From Pelagibius sp. CAU 1746 (GTDB lineage Bacteria; Pseudomonadota; Alphaproteobacteria; Kiloniellales; Kiloniellaceae), in the NCBI RefSeq assembly GCF_039839785.1, contig NZ_JBDOQT010000001.1, positions 496,001 to 560,000 of the forward strand: a stretch of 64,000 nt of DNA, written 5' to 3'. The notes under the pieces are model-generated. The model was not told the DNA's origin. It saw only the letters and a list, made by a program, of their open reading frames with translations, and made no database searches. Both the position numbers and the translations under genes were made by a program. This document shows, in pieces, positions 28,954-37,543 of the stretch (its first letter is position 1; the number at the start of each line of letters is the position of its first letter).

Positions 28954-30057
28954 ATGAGCAGCGACACCTCTCCTCCCGCCGGCGGCGACCGGCACGTCCG
29001 CGTGGTGCCGGGGCCGGCAGCCGCAACCGCCGGTACGGCGCGCGACGCCGCGGCCATCGCGGCCTTGCCCGAGATGGCGGTTTCCGTGCAGGGCCTGACC
29101 AAGACTTACAAGGCCAGCGGCAAGGCCCCGGCCAAGACCGCTCTGAGCGCCGTCGACCTGAACATTCCGCGCGGTTCCCTCTTCGGCCTGCTGGGCCCCA
29201 ACGGCGCCGGCAAGTCGACCCTGATCAACATCCTGGCCGGCCTGGTCAATAAGACCGCGGGCAGCGCCAGCATCTGGGGCTACGACATCGACGCCAACCC
29301 GCGCCAGGCGCGCGCGGCCATCGGCGTGGTGCCGCAGGAACTGAACATCGACCCCTTCTTCACGCCGCGCGAGCTGCTGGAGCTGCAGGCCGGGCTCTAC
29401 GGCGTGCCGCCGGCCGAGCGCATGAGCGACCGGATCCTCGCCGCCATGGGCCTGGCCGACAAGGCGGAGGCCTATGCCCGCACGCTGTCCGGCGGCATGC
29501 GACGGCGCCTCATGGTGGCCAAGGCCATGGTGCATCAGCCGCCCGTGCTGGTGCTCGACGAGCCGACCGCCGGCGTCGACATCGAGCTGCGCCAGCAGCT
29601 CTGGGCCAACGTGCGCGAACTGAACCGCGCCGGCACCACGGTGCTGCTGACCACGCATTACCTGGAAGAGGCTGAGGAACTCTGCGACCGCATCGCCATC
29701 ATCAACCATGGCAAGGTGATCGCCTGCGACGACACCGAAAGCCTGCTGGCGCGCGTCGACAACAAGGCCCTGACCCTGATCTTCGACCGTGAGCTGGACG
29801 GCGTGCCGGACTCCCTCGCCGCCTTCAACCCGGAGCAGACCGGGCGGCGGCGCCTGTTGTTCCACTACCACGCCAGCGACAGCCCGGTGCCGCAGATCCT
29901 GGACGCCGTCTGCGCGGCCGGGCTCTCGGTGATCGACATGTCGACCGAGGAAGCCGACCTGGAGGACATCTTCCTGCAGCTCACCCGCGGCGCGCACGAC
30001 ACACCGCCCGAAGGCTCCGCCGCCAGGGCCAAAAGCGGCGACGATGCGGCGGCCTGA
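28954..30057 (+). CDS. ABC-2 type transporter ATP-binding protein
   Basis: 367 residues. An unusual Pro/Ala-rich N-terminal tail (1-40) precedes a standard ABC ATPase: Walker A GPNGAGKS, Q-loop VPQELNIDPFFTPRELLE, signature LSGGMRRRLMVAKAM, Walker B LVLDEPTAGVD and H-loop TTHYLEEAEE. The C-terminal about 100 residues are the usual exporter accessory region. The profile is closest to YadG/ABC-2 exporters of drugs or polysaccharide. The expected permease gene (YadH-like) is not next to it; a lipoprotein hydrolase overlaps its 3' end by 14 nt instead. The permease would have to be encoded outside this window. Confidence 0.85.
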   Translation: MSSDTSPPAGGDRHVRVVPGPAAATAGTARDAAAIAALPEMAVSVQGLTKTYKASGKAPAKTALSAVDLNIPRGSLFGLLGPNGAGKSTLINILAGLVNKTAGSASIWGYDIDANPRQARAAIGVVPQELNIDPFFTPRELLELQAGLYGVPPAERMSDRILAAMGLADKAEAYARTLSGGMRRRLMVAKAMVHQPPVLVLDEPTAGVDIELRQQLWANVRELNRAGTTVLLTTHYLEEAEELCDRIAIINHGKVIACDDTESLLARVDNKALTLIFDRELDGVPDSLAAFNPEQTGRRRLLFHYHASDSPVPQILDAVCAAGLSVIDMSTEEADLEDIFLQLTRGAHDTPPEGSAARAKSGDDAAA

Positions 30058-31183
30058 GGCTTCCCGCGCCGCCAAACCCCGCTTGGCCAACCTGGGCCTG
30101 GCGGCCCTGCTGCTGATCCCCTTGCTGACCCTGGGTGCCTGCGCGCCGCGCCTGGCCCCGCCGGGGCCCGGCCTGGCCGCGACCGGCCTCACCGCAGCGG
30201 CCTTCACCGAAGCGGCCTTCGTCACCGCCGACGGAACCGCGCTGCCGCTGCGGTCCTGGCAGCCCGAAGACGGCGAGCCGCGCGGCGTCGTCCTCGCCCT
30301 CCACGGCTTCAACGACTACAGCCACGCCTTCGCCGAGTCCGGCCCGGCGCTGGCCGCCAAGGGCCTGCTCGTCTACGCCTACGACCAGCGCGGCTTCGGC
30401 GAGGCGCCGCACCGCGGGTTCTGGGCCGGGACCGACGTGCTGACCGGCGATCTGGGCGAGGCCGCGGCGCTGCTGCGCCACCGCCACCCCGGGCTGCCGC
30501 TCTATCTGCTGGGCGAGTCGATGGGCGGAGCGGTGATCCTCGCCGCCCTGGCCCGGCCCGACGCCCCCCCGGCGGTGACCGGGGCCGACGGCGTGATCCT
30601 GGCCGCCCCGGCGGTCTGGGCGCGCTCGACCATGCCGTTCCACCAGCGCGCCGCCCTGTGGCTCGGCGCGCGGCTCTTCCCCTGGGCGAAGTTCACCGGC
30701 CGGGGCCTGGGCATCCAGGCCTCCGACAACATCGAAATGCTGCGCGCCCTGGGCCGCGACCCGCTGTTCATCAAGGAGACGCGGACCGATGCGATCTATG
30801 GCCTGGTAAACCTCATGGATGCCGCCCTGGCCTCCGCGCCCAAGGTGGAGACCCCGGCGCTGCTGCTTTACGGCGAGAAGGACGAGGTGGTGCCGGCCGA
30901 GCCGGTGATGGCGTTCTGGCGTGGCCTGCCGCCGGGGACCGCCGCCCAGACCCCGGCCCGCCGGCGCTTCGCCCTCTATCGCGAGGGCTGGCACATGCTG
31001 CTGCGCGATCTACAGGCCCAGACCGTGATCGACGACATCGCCGCCTGGACCCGCGACCGGGCCGCGCCGCTGCCCTCCGGCGCCGAGGAAACCGCCGCCG
31101 CCGCGCTAGAGGGCGAAGACGGAGCTGGAAAAGCGGCCGGCGACGAGACCGCCGCCACGGCCTGCGACGCCGCCGCCTGCTGA
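30044..31183 (+). CDS. Alpha/beta hydrolase lipoprotein (monoacylglycerol lipase-like)
   Basis: 379 residues. A hydrophobic signal peptide ends in the lipobox LTLGAC (Cys about 33), so it should be an anchored lipoprotein. The hydrolase domain has the oxyanion LHGFNDYSHAF, the nucleophile elbow GESMGG, the Asp region LLYGEKDEVVP and the His in EGWHMLLRD, a complete Ser-Asp-His set. The profile matches lysophospholipase/monoacylglycerol lipase (Hydrolase_4). A low-complexity acidic Ala-rich tail closes it. The start overlaps the ABC ATPase gene, so they are cotranscribed; a lipid-linked job for the pair is inference. Confidence 0.85.
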   Translation: MRRPEASRAAKPRLANLGLAALLLIPLLTLGACAPRLAPPGPGLAATGLTAAAFTEAAFVTADGTALPLRSWQPEDGEPRGVVLALHGFNDYSHAFAESGPALAAKGLLVYAYDQRGFGEAPHRGFWAGTDVLTGDLGEAAALLRHRHPGLPLYLLGESMGGAVILAALARPDAPPAVTGADGVILAAPAVWARSTMPFHQRAALWLGARLFPWAKFTGRGLGIQASDNIEMLRALGRDPLFIKETRTDAIYGLVNLMDAALASAPKVETPALLLYGEKDEVVPAEPVMAFWRGLPPGTAAQTPARRRFALYREGWHMLLRDLQAQTVIDDIAAWTRDRAAPLPSGAEETAAAALEGEDGAGKAAGDETAATACDAAAC

Positions 31184-31282
31184 AATCCGCGGCGACCGGC
31201 CCCCGCAAAGCCCTTTGCGCCCCTCGGGTTCTTGCAGTATTGTCCCGCCGTTCCAAGAGGGGCCGGCCGGCCCCCCTCACGG

Positions 31283-31359
<77 letters not shown>

Positions 31360-31483
31360 CTTCCCCTCAGCCAAGACGTCAGGTAAAGCTGACTTTCCGT
31401 CATATCGCTAAATCAGATCGTATATGTAAGCGAAGCAGTCTTTCGCAGCGAACGGCTGTTTTTGCACCTACGCCAATCGCTGT

Positions 31484-32878
31484 TCAGATCACCAGTGACG
31501 TTCCACTCGGCTTTTGCTGCAACACGCCGGATATAGTTGCGAGGCCGCGTTTAAGGCGGTCTTCGTTCGGCTCGTGACTGACGCAAATGCGGATGGCTTC
31601 CGGTGCATCCCCCACATTCATCGCGAAACTGCGCCCCTCACTGACCCGAACGCCCAGGCGCGCGCACTCCGCGCTGAATGCATCGGCACGCCATCCTTCC
31701 GGCAGTGGCATCCAGACGTGAAAGCCCTCTGAAACATCCGGGATCGCGTTGCCCCCTAGGGCGCGCTGCACAAGCTGCTGGCGGTGCAAGGCGGCACGCT
31801 GCTGACATTCGGTAAGCTTGACTGCCGTACCGTCCCTAACCAACCGACTGGCCACCTCCAATGTCATAGGGGGCGCCATCCACACGCTCAAGTTCACCGA
31901 TTGATGCAGCGCGGGTGCGAACTTTCCAGGGGTCTTCAAGAAGCCTACACGCAATCCGGGCGCGACGGTCTTGGACAGACTGGTCACGTAGATGGTTGTG
32001 TCCGGTGCCGCCTGCACGATAGGTGCTGGCTTGCCGCGCTTGAGCGGTCCGAACACATCGTCTTCGATCAGAACTACGCCGTATCGGTCGGCGATTTCCG
32101 CGATCCTCAACCGTCGTGCCTCGGACAGCGTTATCGTCGTAGGCGCCTGCAAGGTCGGGGTCAGATAGAAGGCCTTCGGGTTTGCCTCACGGCACCATGT
32201 TTCGAACGACTCCGGCACCACGCCCTCGGCGTCCATCGCGACGGCCCCCGTTTGAAGATCAAGACGCGCCGCCATGGCGAGAATTGGGGTGTATGTCAGA
32301 GCCTCGGCCAGCAACAGATCGCCAGGCTGCAACAGCGCCATCAAGATGCTCAATATTCCATGCTGCCCACCGATGACCGGGATGACGCATTCAAGGTCTG
32401 CATCCACACCGCAGGTCGCAAGCCACATCTGACCAGCCTCGCGGTGATGCACGAGGTCCCTATCGGTCTGGTAGTCCAGCAGAGACCGCAAACCTGCGTC
32501 ACTCGCGATATCTGACATCACACGACGAATGTGCGGCTCGGAAAACCCCGGCATCGGCAGATTGCGGGAAAGGTCAGTCGGCCCGCTGTCAGTCCGGCGC
32601 AGTGTCTCGGGCTCGGCTTGCGCTGGTTCGGCGCTGGCCGACCGCACGAACGTCCCACGGCCAACCTCGCCTTTTAGGAGCGCCCGTTTCACGGCCTCGG
32701 CGTAAGCCCGGCTGGTCGTGTTTGGCGATATGCCGAGTTGATATGCCAGCTCACGGTGTGGCGGAAGACGCATCCCGGCCGGCAATCGGCCCGTCGCGAT
32801 GTCTTCCGCCATAGCCTCGACGATCCGGAGATACTTCGGGCCGTCTCGGTCCGACAGGTCGGGCACCCAAATTGCCAT
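31484..32878 (-). CDS. MocR-type GntR/aminotransferase regulator
   Basis: 464 residues. The N-terminal GntR winged helix (about 14-80, LPPHRELAYQLGISPNTTSRAYAEA) is followed by a fold-I aminotransferase-like domain (about 105-460). IGGQHGILSILMALLQPGD and ALTYTPIL are visible, with IEDDVFG (Asp) and SLSKTVAPGLRVG with Lys303 as PLP anchor. MocR proteins sense amines, amino acids or PLP and regulate a divergent target. Here that is the EamA transporter, 79 nt away across a palindromic operator. ATG 32878 is favoured; an ATG at 32908 would put the operator inside the gene. Base use is less GC-rich than flanking genes, consistent with transfer. Confidence 0.9.
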   Translation of the reverse strand: MAIWVPDLSDRDGPKYLRIVEAMAEDIATGRLPAGMRLPPHRELAYQLGISPNTTSRAYAEAVKRALLKGEVGRGTFVRSASAEPAQAEPETLRRTDSGPTDLSRNLPMPGFSEPHIRRVMSDIASDAGLRSLLDYQTDRDLVHHREAGQMWLATCGVDADLECVIPVIGGQHGILSILMALLQPGDLLLAEALTYTPILAMAARLDLQTGAVAMDAEGVVPESFETWCREANPKAFYLTPTLQAPTTITLSEARRLRIAEIADRYGVVLIEDDVFGPLKRGKPAPIVQAAPDTTIYVTSLSKTVAPGLRVGFLKTPGKFAPALHQSVNLSVWMAPPMTLEVASRLVRDGTAVKLTECQQRAALHRQQLVQRALGGNAIPDVSEGFHVWMPLPEGWRADAFSAECARLGVRVSEGRSFAMNVGDAPEAIRICVSHEPNEDRLKRGLATISGVLQQKPSGTSLVI

Positions 32879-32893
32879 CAGATCAATCTTTCT

Positions 32894-32942
32894 ATTGCAC
32901 TCATTCATTCATGAATGCAATTCGTGTATAGGTCAATGCAAT
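32894..32942. promoter_or_regulatory. Putative MocR operator
   Basis: ATTGCA (32894-32899) and TGCAAT (32916-32921) are inverted ends of a 28-bp imperfect palindrome whose inner part CAT/ATG also matches. A third half-site TGCAAT follows at 32937-32942. They fill the AT-rich 79-bp gap between the divergent MocR and EamA genes. Paired or tripled half-sites are usual for MocR regulators. Confidence 0.5.
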
Positions 32943-32957
32943 TTATGGACCTCCGCT

Positions 32958-33914
32958 ATGGCGCTTTTGTCTCCATCAGCGGGGAAAGGCATCGCCCTCT
33001 CCCTCGTCAGCCTCATTCTGCTCGGCATCATGCCGATCATCTCGAACCTTCGTGCCGCCGATGTAGGGGCGCTCAGTTTCGCCTTTGCGCTGTCCGTCTG
33101 GCAGGTCGTGTTCGCAGCGCCTCTTTTCGTTTGGGAGATGCGCAGCGGGACCAGGGGGATTTTCGGCCTTCATCTATCCCGCCGCGAACGGGGCCGGATG
33201 ATCCTCGTCGCGCTGTTCACGGGGACACTGTTCGGTCTCTCGACCTATCTCTACGTCCTCGGTGTCGAAAAAGCCGGGGCGGCGAACGCGGCCGTCGCGA
33301 TCCAGGCCTATCCGTTGTTCGCGATCCTCTGGGAATCCCTATTTCTCAAGCGCCGCAAGACCGCCGTCGAGCTGGCCCTGACCACTGTGCTGATCGGCTC
33401 GCTCTACTACCTCGGCACGGGCGGCACGTTCATGATGTCGGGTCTGTCCCCATGGTTCTTGGTCTCGCTCGGGGTGCCCCTGCTGTGGAGCATCGCACAT
33501 GTCATCATAAAGGAGGAACTGAGCAACACGCCCGTCACGCCTGCGCAGGTGACGTTCTTCCGAGTTGCGGTCTCGGCGCTTTTCCTTCTGGTCATTCTGG
33601 CTGTCGTGGTGCCGGCAGGAATTCCCTTGGGCGTCGGTGCAATCTTCCAAACGATGTCGGCGATCATGGGCTTGGTCTACTTCCTTGAGCTGATCGTCTG
33701 GTTCTACGCAGTGCGCCATATCGACGTGTCGCTGGCCAGCTCGATCACCACGCCATGGCCTGCCCTGACGATGGTTCTTGCCGTGCCATTCCTTGGCGAT
33801 GATATCGCGCCCTATCAGGTTGTGGCGTTGGTAATCGTCGTGGCGTGCATCTACGGCCTGACACTCGCCAGCCTGAGAAACGGCCGAGTGGAACCGGCAG
33901 CACCGGAGGCATAA
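32958..33914 (+). CDS. EamA/DMT-family transporter
   Basis: 318 residues with ten predicted membrane helices in two EamA repeats. The first repeat ends near GVEKAGAANAAVAIQAYPLFAIL, a typical DMT signature, and the second at VRHIDVSLASSITTPWPALTMVLAVPFLGDD. DMT proteins export or import metabolites such as amino acids or purines. The substrate here is probably the effector, or a relative of the effector, of the divergent MocR. I chose ATG 32958 (MALLSPSAG); the frame upstream to 32799 overlaps MocR antisense and is not used. It is the islet's only transport gene. Confidence 0.88.
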   Translation: MALLSPSAGKGIALSLVSLILLGIMPIISNLRAADVGALSFAFALSVWQVVFAAPLFVWEMRSGTRGIFGLHLSRRERGRMILVALFTGTLFGLSTYLYVLGVEKAGAANAAVAIQAYPLFAILWESLFLKRRKTAVELALTTVLIGSLYYLGTGGTFMMSGLSPWFLVSLGVPLLWSIAHVIIKEELSNTPVTPAQVTFFRVAVSALFLLVILAVVVPAGIPLGVGAIFQTMSAIMGLVYFLELIVWFYAVRHIDVSLASSITTPWPALTMVLAVPFLGDDIAPYQVVALVIVVACIYGLTLASLRNGRVEPAAPEA

Positions 33915-34308
33915 GTGATGCTCAACATTCTCGCCCGCGCAATGATGATCGCCAGCCGTTGCGAACCACTTGAAAGAGGGTCGGTCAGAACGAAGGGTGG
34001 CTCTGTGCTGCAAGGCAAGGACGACAACGATTGCCGGTGCCTGCATCGCAGCGTCGAGGATAAGGCCACCCAAATAGACGGGGAAAGCTGCATGTGCCGA
34101 AGCGTAAAAAATGCGCCAGTCCAGCGAAACTTGCCCTGACCAATGCTGCCGTTCAATTTCATACGCCAAAGGCCCGTTTCATCCCGCCTTCCAAAGGGCC
34201 TCGACTTCGTCTTTCAAATCATCGATCGTCTCAATCTCACGCTGACATGGTACAAGAGCCGCCATGTCTGACGGACCGTTCCGTCGAAACGTCATCGTGT
34301 AGGCGTTA
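33915..34308. other. Islet 3' end without intact gene
   Basis: About 400 bp. On the minus strand an ATG at 34265 opens a 28-codon frame ending EVEALWKAG, which resembles the C-terminal end of a longer protein rather than a gene. The adjoining frame (34169-33890) gives a hydrophobic but unrecognised translation. I read the stretch as decayed coding material. No terminator is clear. Confidence 0.4.
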
Positions 34309-34354
34309 CCTCCGAAGGCGAAGGCCACAGGTTCGAATCCTGTCGGGTGCGCCA
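34309..34354 (+). repeat. att-like copy of the tRNA-Arg 3' end
   Basis: 46 bp matching 31314-31359 at 42 positions. The 23-bp stretch covering the T arm is identical. Differences are two in the anticodon stem, one in the variable loop and one in the acceptor stem (GGGTGC for GGGTCC). The upstream half of a tRNA is absent, so it cannot be a functional tRNA gene. Confidence 0.85.
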
Positions 34355-34383
34355 AAAATCCCTAAAGTGCGAAAAGCCCGGCC

Positions 34384-35213
34384 CTACAACGCTTCTTGCA
34401 TGACTTCGATGAGGTCGTCGGCAAGGTTTGCGGTGGCGAACTCCGTCAACGCCTTGTGGCGGCCGGCCTCGGCGATGGCCTGGGCCCCGTCGAGACGCTC
34501 GCGGAAGTAGGGGGCCAGGGCCGAAGGATCGCAGTCGTCCATGAAGAGAAGCTCCCGGCCCTCGGCGAAGCGTCCGGCCAGGTGGCTGTTCTTGTCGGAG
34601 ATCACGCAACAGCCCAGCAGCATGGCGTTGCTCACCCGCTCGGTCACGAAAGCGGTGGCGGTGTAGGTCGGCGTCACGTTGACGGCGAACTTGGACTCGA
34701 GGACGATCCGGCGCGCGCGGGCGGCTTCGATTCTGCCCAGCAGCTCGATATTGGGGCGCCGCTCCAGCCCCGGCACAAGGTGCCGGCCTTCGGGTCCAGG
34801 GTAACGACCATGCGCAACTCCGGATCCAGCCGCGCCAGTCCGGCGAGGGTTTTCAGGCGGCGGTCCAGGCGGATGCGCAGATCTATGCAGGACAGCACCA
34901 GCAGGGCCGCGCGATCCGCCTGGGACATGGGACGATTGAGGATCAGCGGCGTGCCGAAGTGGCGCTGAAAGGAGTCCAGGAAGAGCGCCAGTATGGAGGC
35001 GTTGCGCAGCAGCAGCCCGGTCCCGTAGACCTCGTCGATCACCTTGACCATGGGGCTCGCCGTCTTGGCGTAGTGTGCCCTCAACTCCTCCACGGAGGGA
35101 GTCGTCACGTTGAAGCTGCACAGCATGAAGGCGTCGAGCGGCCGTTCGGCCAGGGGCCGGACTTCCTCCGCCGCCGGCGGGGCCTCGCTGACCACCCGCA
35201 GCAGATCCGACAA
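34384..35213 (-). pseudogene. Frameshifted CgeB-like glycosyltransferase
   Basis: Two overlapping frames make one protein. The 5' frame (TTG 35213 on) encodes DAFMLCSFNVTTPSVEEL through ELRMVVTLDP. The 3' frame then continues GLERRPNIELLGRIEAARAR to the stop at 34384. One extra C opposite the GGG at 34792-34794 would restore LDPEGRHLVPGLERRPNIELLG. The C-terminal part matches Glyco_trans_1_2 (CgeB/YkvP) glycosyltransferases: VSNAMLLGCCVISDKN, EGRELLFMDD and HKALTEFATANLADDLIEVM. The N-terminus has no ATG and may also be cut short. It is either a real pseudogene next to the islet border or a single-base assembly error. Confidence 0.75.
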
Positions 35214-35516
35214 TGCGGAGAAATCCTCTTGTTTCCGTCGAAAAACCTTCCAGGCGTTCGCCGGTCGACAATCGTCCGCTCCCCGGTTTCGCGCGGCACC
35301 GCATGGGGCTGCGTCGGGAGGCCTTTGTCAACCGCGCGGGGGGCGGTTGTGGCGCCCGGCATCCGCGAGGGCCGGGGTCTTTCACTTCATTATTCCTATA
35401 CCAGGAATAAAGACTTTCCATTTCTCCCGCTTCTGTCTGATAGCGGAATTCTCTAGGGGAAGGGGCGGCGTGCCGGAGGCCGCTGCCTCGACCCGAAAAC
35501 CAAGGAGAATTGACCG
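35214..35516. other. Intergenic region with a perfect 8-bp inverted repeat
   Basis: About 300 bp between the broken glycosyltransferase and the VOC gene. TTATTCCT (35390-35397) and AGGAATAA (35403-35410) form a perfect hairpin or operator around ATACC, about 107 nt upstream of the VOC start. The frame of the glycosyltransferase remains open for some codons above 35213 without a start codon. Nothing else is recognised. Confidence 0.5.
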
Positions 35517-35948
35517 ATGACCGAAACCGCCGGATCACCCGCCACGCCCCCCTTGACCAGTGGCGTCCATCACGTCGGCCTGACGGTGCCGGACCTGCCC
35601 CAGGCCCGCGCCTTCTTCCTCGATGTCCTGGGCTTCACTCAGGTCGGCGAAAAGCCGGACTATCCTGCCGTCTTCGTTTCCGACGGCACCATCATGGTCA
35701 CCCTGTGGCAGGCGGCGGACCCGCAAAATGCCCAGCCTTTCGACCGCAAGAACGCCATCGGCCTGCACCACCTGGCCCTGCAGGTCGAAAGCGGCGCAGC
35801 CTTGGAGACCCTGCACCGCAAGCTGGCCGCGAGCGAGGGCGTCGCCATCGAGTTCGCGCCGGAATCCCTGGGCGGCAGCGCCATACGTCACATGATGTGC
35901 GCCATCCCCGGCGGCATCCGCGTCGAGTTCATCGCCCCGCAAGGCTAA
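35517..35948 (+). CDS. VOC family protein (glyoxalase-like)
   Basis: 143 residues forming one vicinal-oxygen-chelate unit. HHVGLTVPDLPQARAFFLDVLGF (first beta-alpha-beta with metal His), VFVSDGTIMVTLWQA, GLHHLALQVES (second metal His) and IPGGIRVEFIAPQ (Glu) are visible, so a metal-binding site HHE is plausible. The enzyme could be an isomerase, dioxygenase or resistance protein; the reaction cannot be told. AAGGAGA lies 9 nt before the ATG. It is monocistronic, with a hairpin after its stop. Confidence 0.88.
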   Translation: MTETAGSPATPPLTSGVHHVGLTVPDLPQARAFFLDVLGFTQVGEKPDYPAVFVSDGTIMVTLWQAADPQNAQPFDRKNAIGLHHLALQVESGAALETLHRKLAASEGVAIEFAPESLGGSAIRHMMCAIPGGIRVEFIAPQG

Positions 35949-35964
35949 AGAGGCCGACCGAGCG

Positions 35965-35980
35965 GGCGGACCTGTCCGCC
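35965..35980 (+). terminator. Hairpin after the VOC gene
   Basis: GGCGGAC (35965-35971) and GTCCGCC (35974-35980) form a perfect 7-bp stem 17 nt after the stop, followed by TGCGTGTTATT. The T tract is weak. Confidence 0.5.
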
Positions 35981-36092
35981 TGCGTGTTATTGCACCTCCT
36001 CACACCAATCTCCGATTGAGATTCGGCGCCGTCTGGGCAATCCTTGATCCGGTTTCAGGGTGCCCGGCGGGGCTTCGCGGGCGGAGGCGGCT

Positions 36093-36617
36093 ATGCACAT
36101 TGTTCTGGCGGTCCTGGGGATCGCCGCCGGTATCGGGGTCTGGCTGTGGCGCGCCCACATGGCGGCGCGCGCGGCCGGCGAGCTGATGGACACCGCCGAC
36201 GACATCCGCTCCGCCCTGCGCCGCTTCGGCTATCGCCGCAAGGCCAACGCCAATCCGCTCGACGGCATTGACGATCCGCGCCTGGCCGCCGCCGGCGTCC
36301 TCGCCGCCTTCGCCAAGATGGAAGGCGGCATCGGCCGCGCCGAGGTCGAGGCGATTTCCGAGGAGTGCCGCCGCGCCTTCCGGACCGACGCGGCCGAGGC
36401 TGCGCAGATCGGCGCCTACGGCCGTTGGCTGGTGCAGCAGTCGGCCAACATGGACGAAGCGGTCCGCCGCCTGGCCCGCAATCTGGAAGGCAAGCTGTCC
36501 GAGGCCGAGAAGGACCAGTTCCTGGAGATGATCGAGCGCGTCGCCTCCATCGACGACGGCGCGCTGACCGACGGACAGCGCCACACCCTGGCCCAGCTCG
36601 CCAGCCAGCTCAACTGA
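36093..36617 (+). CDS. TerB-like membrane-anchored hypothetical protein
   Basis: 174 residues. An N-terminal hydrophobic segment (2-20) is followed by a cytoplasmic helical domain (about 45-174). That domain contains DDPRLAAAGVLAAFAKMEGGIGRAEVEAI and LDQ-like acidic helices ending EMIERVASIDDGALTDGQRHTLAQLA. The helical pattern with repeated acidic pairs resembles the TerB/DjlA domain, associated with metal or envelope stress, but the match is by eye. I chose ATG 36093 with GGAGG 6 nt upstream. It is convergent with the next gene. Function unknown. Confidence 0.7.
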   Translation: MHIVLAVLGIAAGIGVWLWRAHMAARAAGELMDTADDIRSALRRFGYRRKANANPLDGIDDPRLAAAGVLAAFAKMEGGIGRAEVEAISEECRRAFRTDAAEAAQIGAYGRWLVQQSANMDEAVRRLARNLEGKLSEAEKDQFLEMIERVASIDDGALTDGQRHTLAQLASQLN

Positions 36618-36747
36618 CGCCCCGGTCCGCCTCGGGGCAAGACCCCCGGCCCGCGGGCCGGCAAGCTGGCCGCCGGAGACCGGGCTTCGGAAGAGGGAAC
36701 CCTCTGAAACGGCGGATCGCTCCGCCGGGCGGCACGCCGCCGCTCCC

Positions 36748-37320
36748 TCAATCCCGCTGAGTCTGAGGCTCCAGGCGCAAACGCAGGGAGGCGAAGCGCA
36801 CATCCTGGGCGCGCAGTTCCTCGGGCACCGCGGCGAGCAGCGCCGCCGCCTCCCGGTGCCGCTTGAGTTCCAGACAGGCTTCGATGCGGGCGATGATGAG
36901 GTCGGTCAGATGGCTGCGGTGCCGGGCATCTTCCAGCCACGGCAAGGCCTCATCCAGCAGCTCCAGGACGCTGGCGTAGTCGCCGTTGCTGCGCAGGGCG
37001 GTGACGGCGAAGTGGGCGCTGCGCCCGGCGGTGTTCACGTAAACCTGCGCCGGACCGGCGCCGTAGCGGTCGAAGAGCCGCCGGCAGACCTGATAGCAGG
37101 CCAGCGCCAGCGCCAGGCTGGTCTCGGGGTCACGGGCGCCGACGTGGTCGGCGGTCACCTGGTCCAGCGCCACCACGGCGATGCTGGGTTCGTCGGAGCC
37201 GGCGAGCTGCAAGGCGACGTCGCGGGTCATGGTCGCCGGCAAGGCGGCAAGAACGGCCTGCCGGTCCCGCGGCGTACCCACCGTGAAGGCCTGAACGATC
37301 GCGCTGGTGTCTGGCCCCAT
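36748..37320 (-). CDS. Helical-repeat hypothetical protein
   Basis: 190 residues, all alpha by appearance. The second half (about 90-190) has paired helices of TPR character (DYASVLELLDEALPWLEDARHRSHLTDLIIARIEACLELKRHREAAALLAAVPEEL split over several helices). No signal peptide or membrane helix is seen. ATG 37320 has AGGGGA 6 nt upstream. It stands alone between convergent and same-strand neighbours. I do not recognise a named family; a scaffold or adaptor role would be typical for TPR-like proteins but is not shown. Confidence 0.65.
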   Translation of the reverse strand: MGPDTSAIVQAFTVGTPRDRQAVLAALPATMTRDVALQLAGSDEPSIAVVALDQVTADHVGARDPETSLALALACYQVCRRLFDRYGAGPAQVYVNTAGRSAHFAVTALRSNGDYASVLELLDEALPWLEDARHRSHLTDLIIARIEACLELKRHREAAALLAAVPEELRAQDVRFASLRLRLEPQTQRD

Positions 37321-37543
37321 GCACTGTCCCCTGTCCAAGATGCCCTCGCACAACGGCGGCCCTATAGCGCCGCCCCGAAGGCACCTCCCGAAGGGACCCC
37401 CCACACAGCTTCATCACGGGGCTCGCTACTTGAAGTATGAGAAGCGCCTGCGCCCAGGGTCAATCGCCCCAAGGGGGTAGCCCGATCGGACGAAGCCCGG
37501 GACAAGCGGGCGCAGCCGCGGACCGCCGCAGGTGCGGAGAGGT

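Noticed and set aside
33890-34169. Transposase or membrane-protein gene at the islet end
   Set aside because: Translations in every frame match no motif, and starts and stops do not give a coherent gene.
34309-34354. A second functional tRNA gene
   Set aside because: The 5' half (acceptor strand and D arm) is missing.
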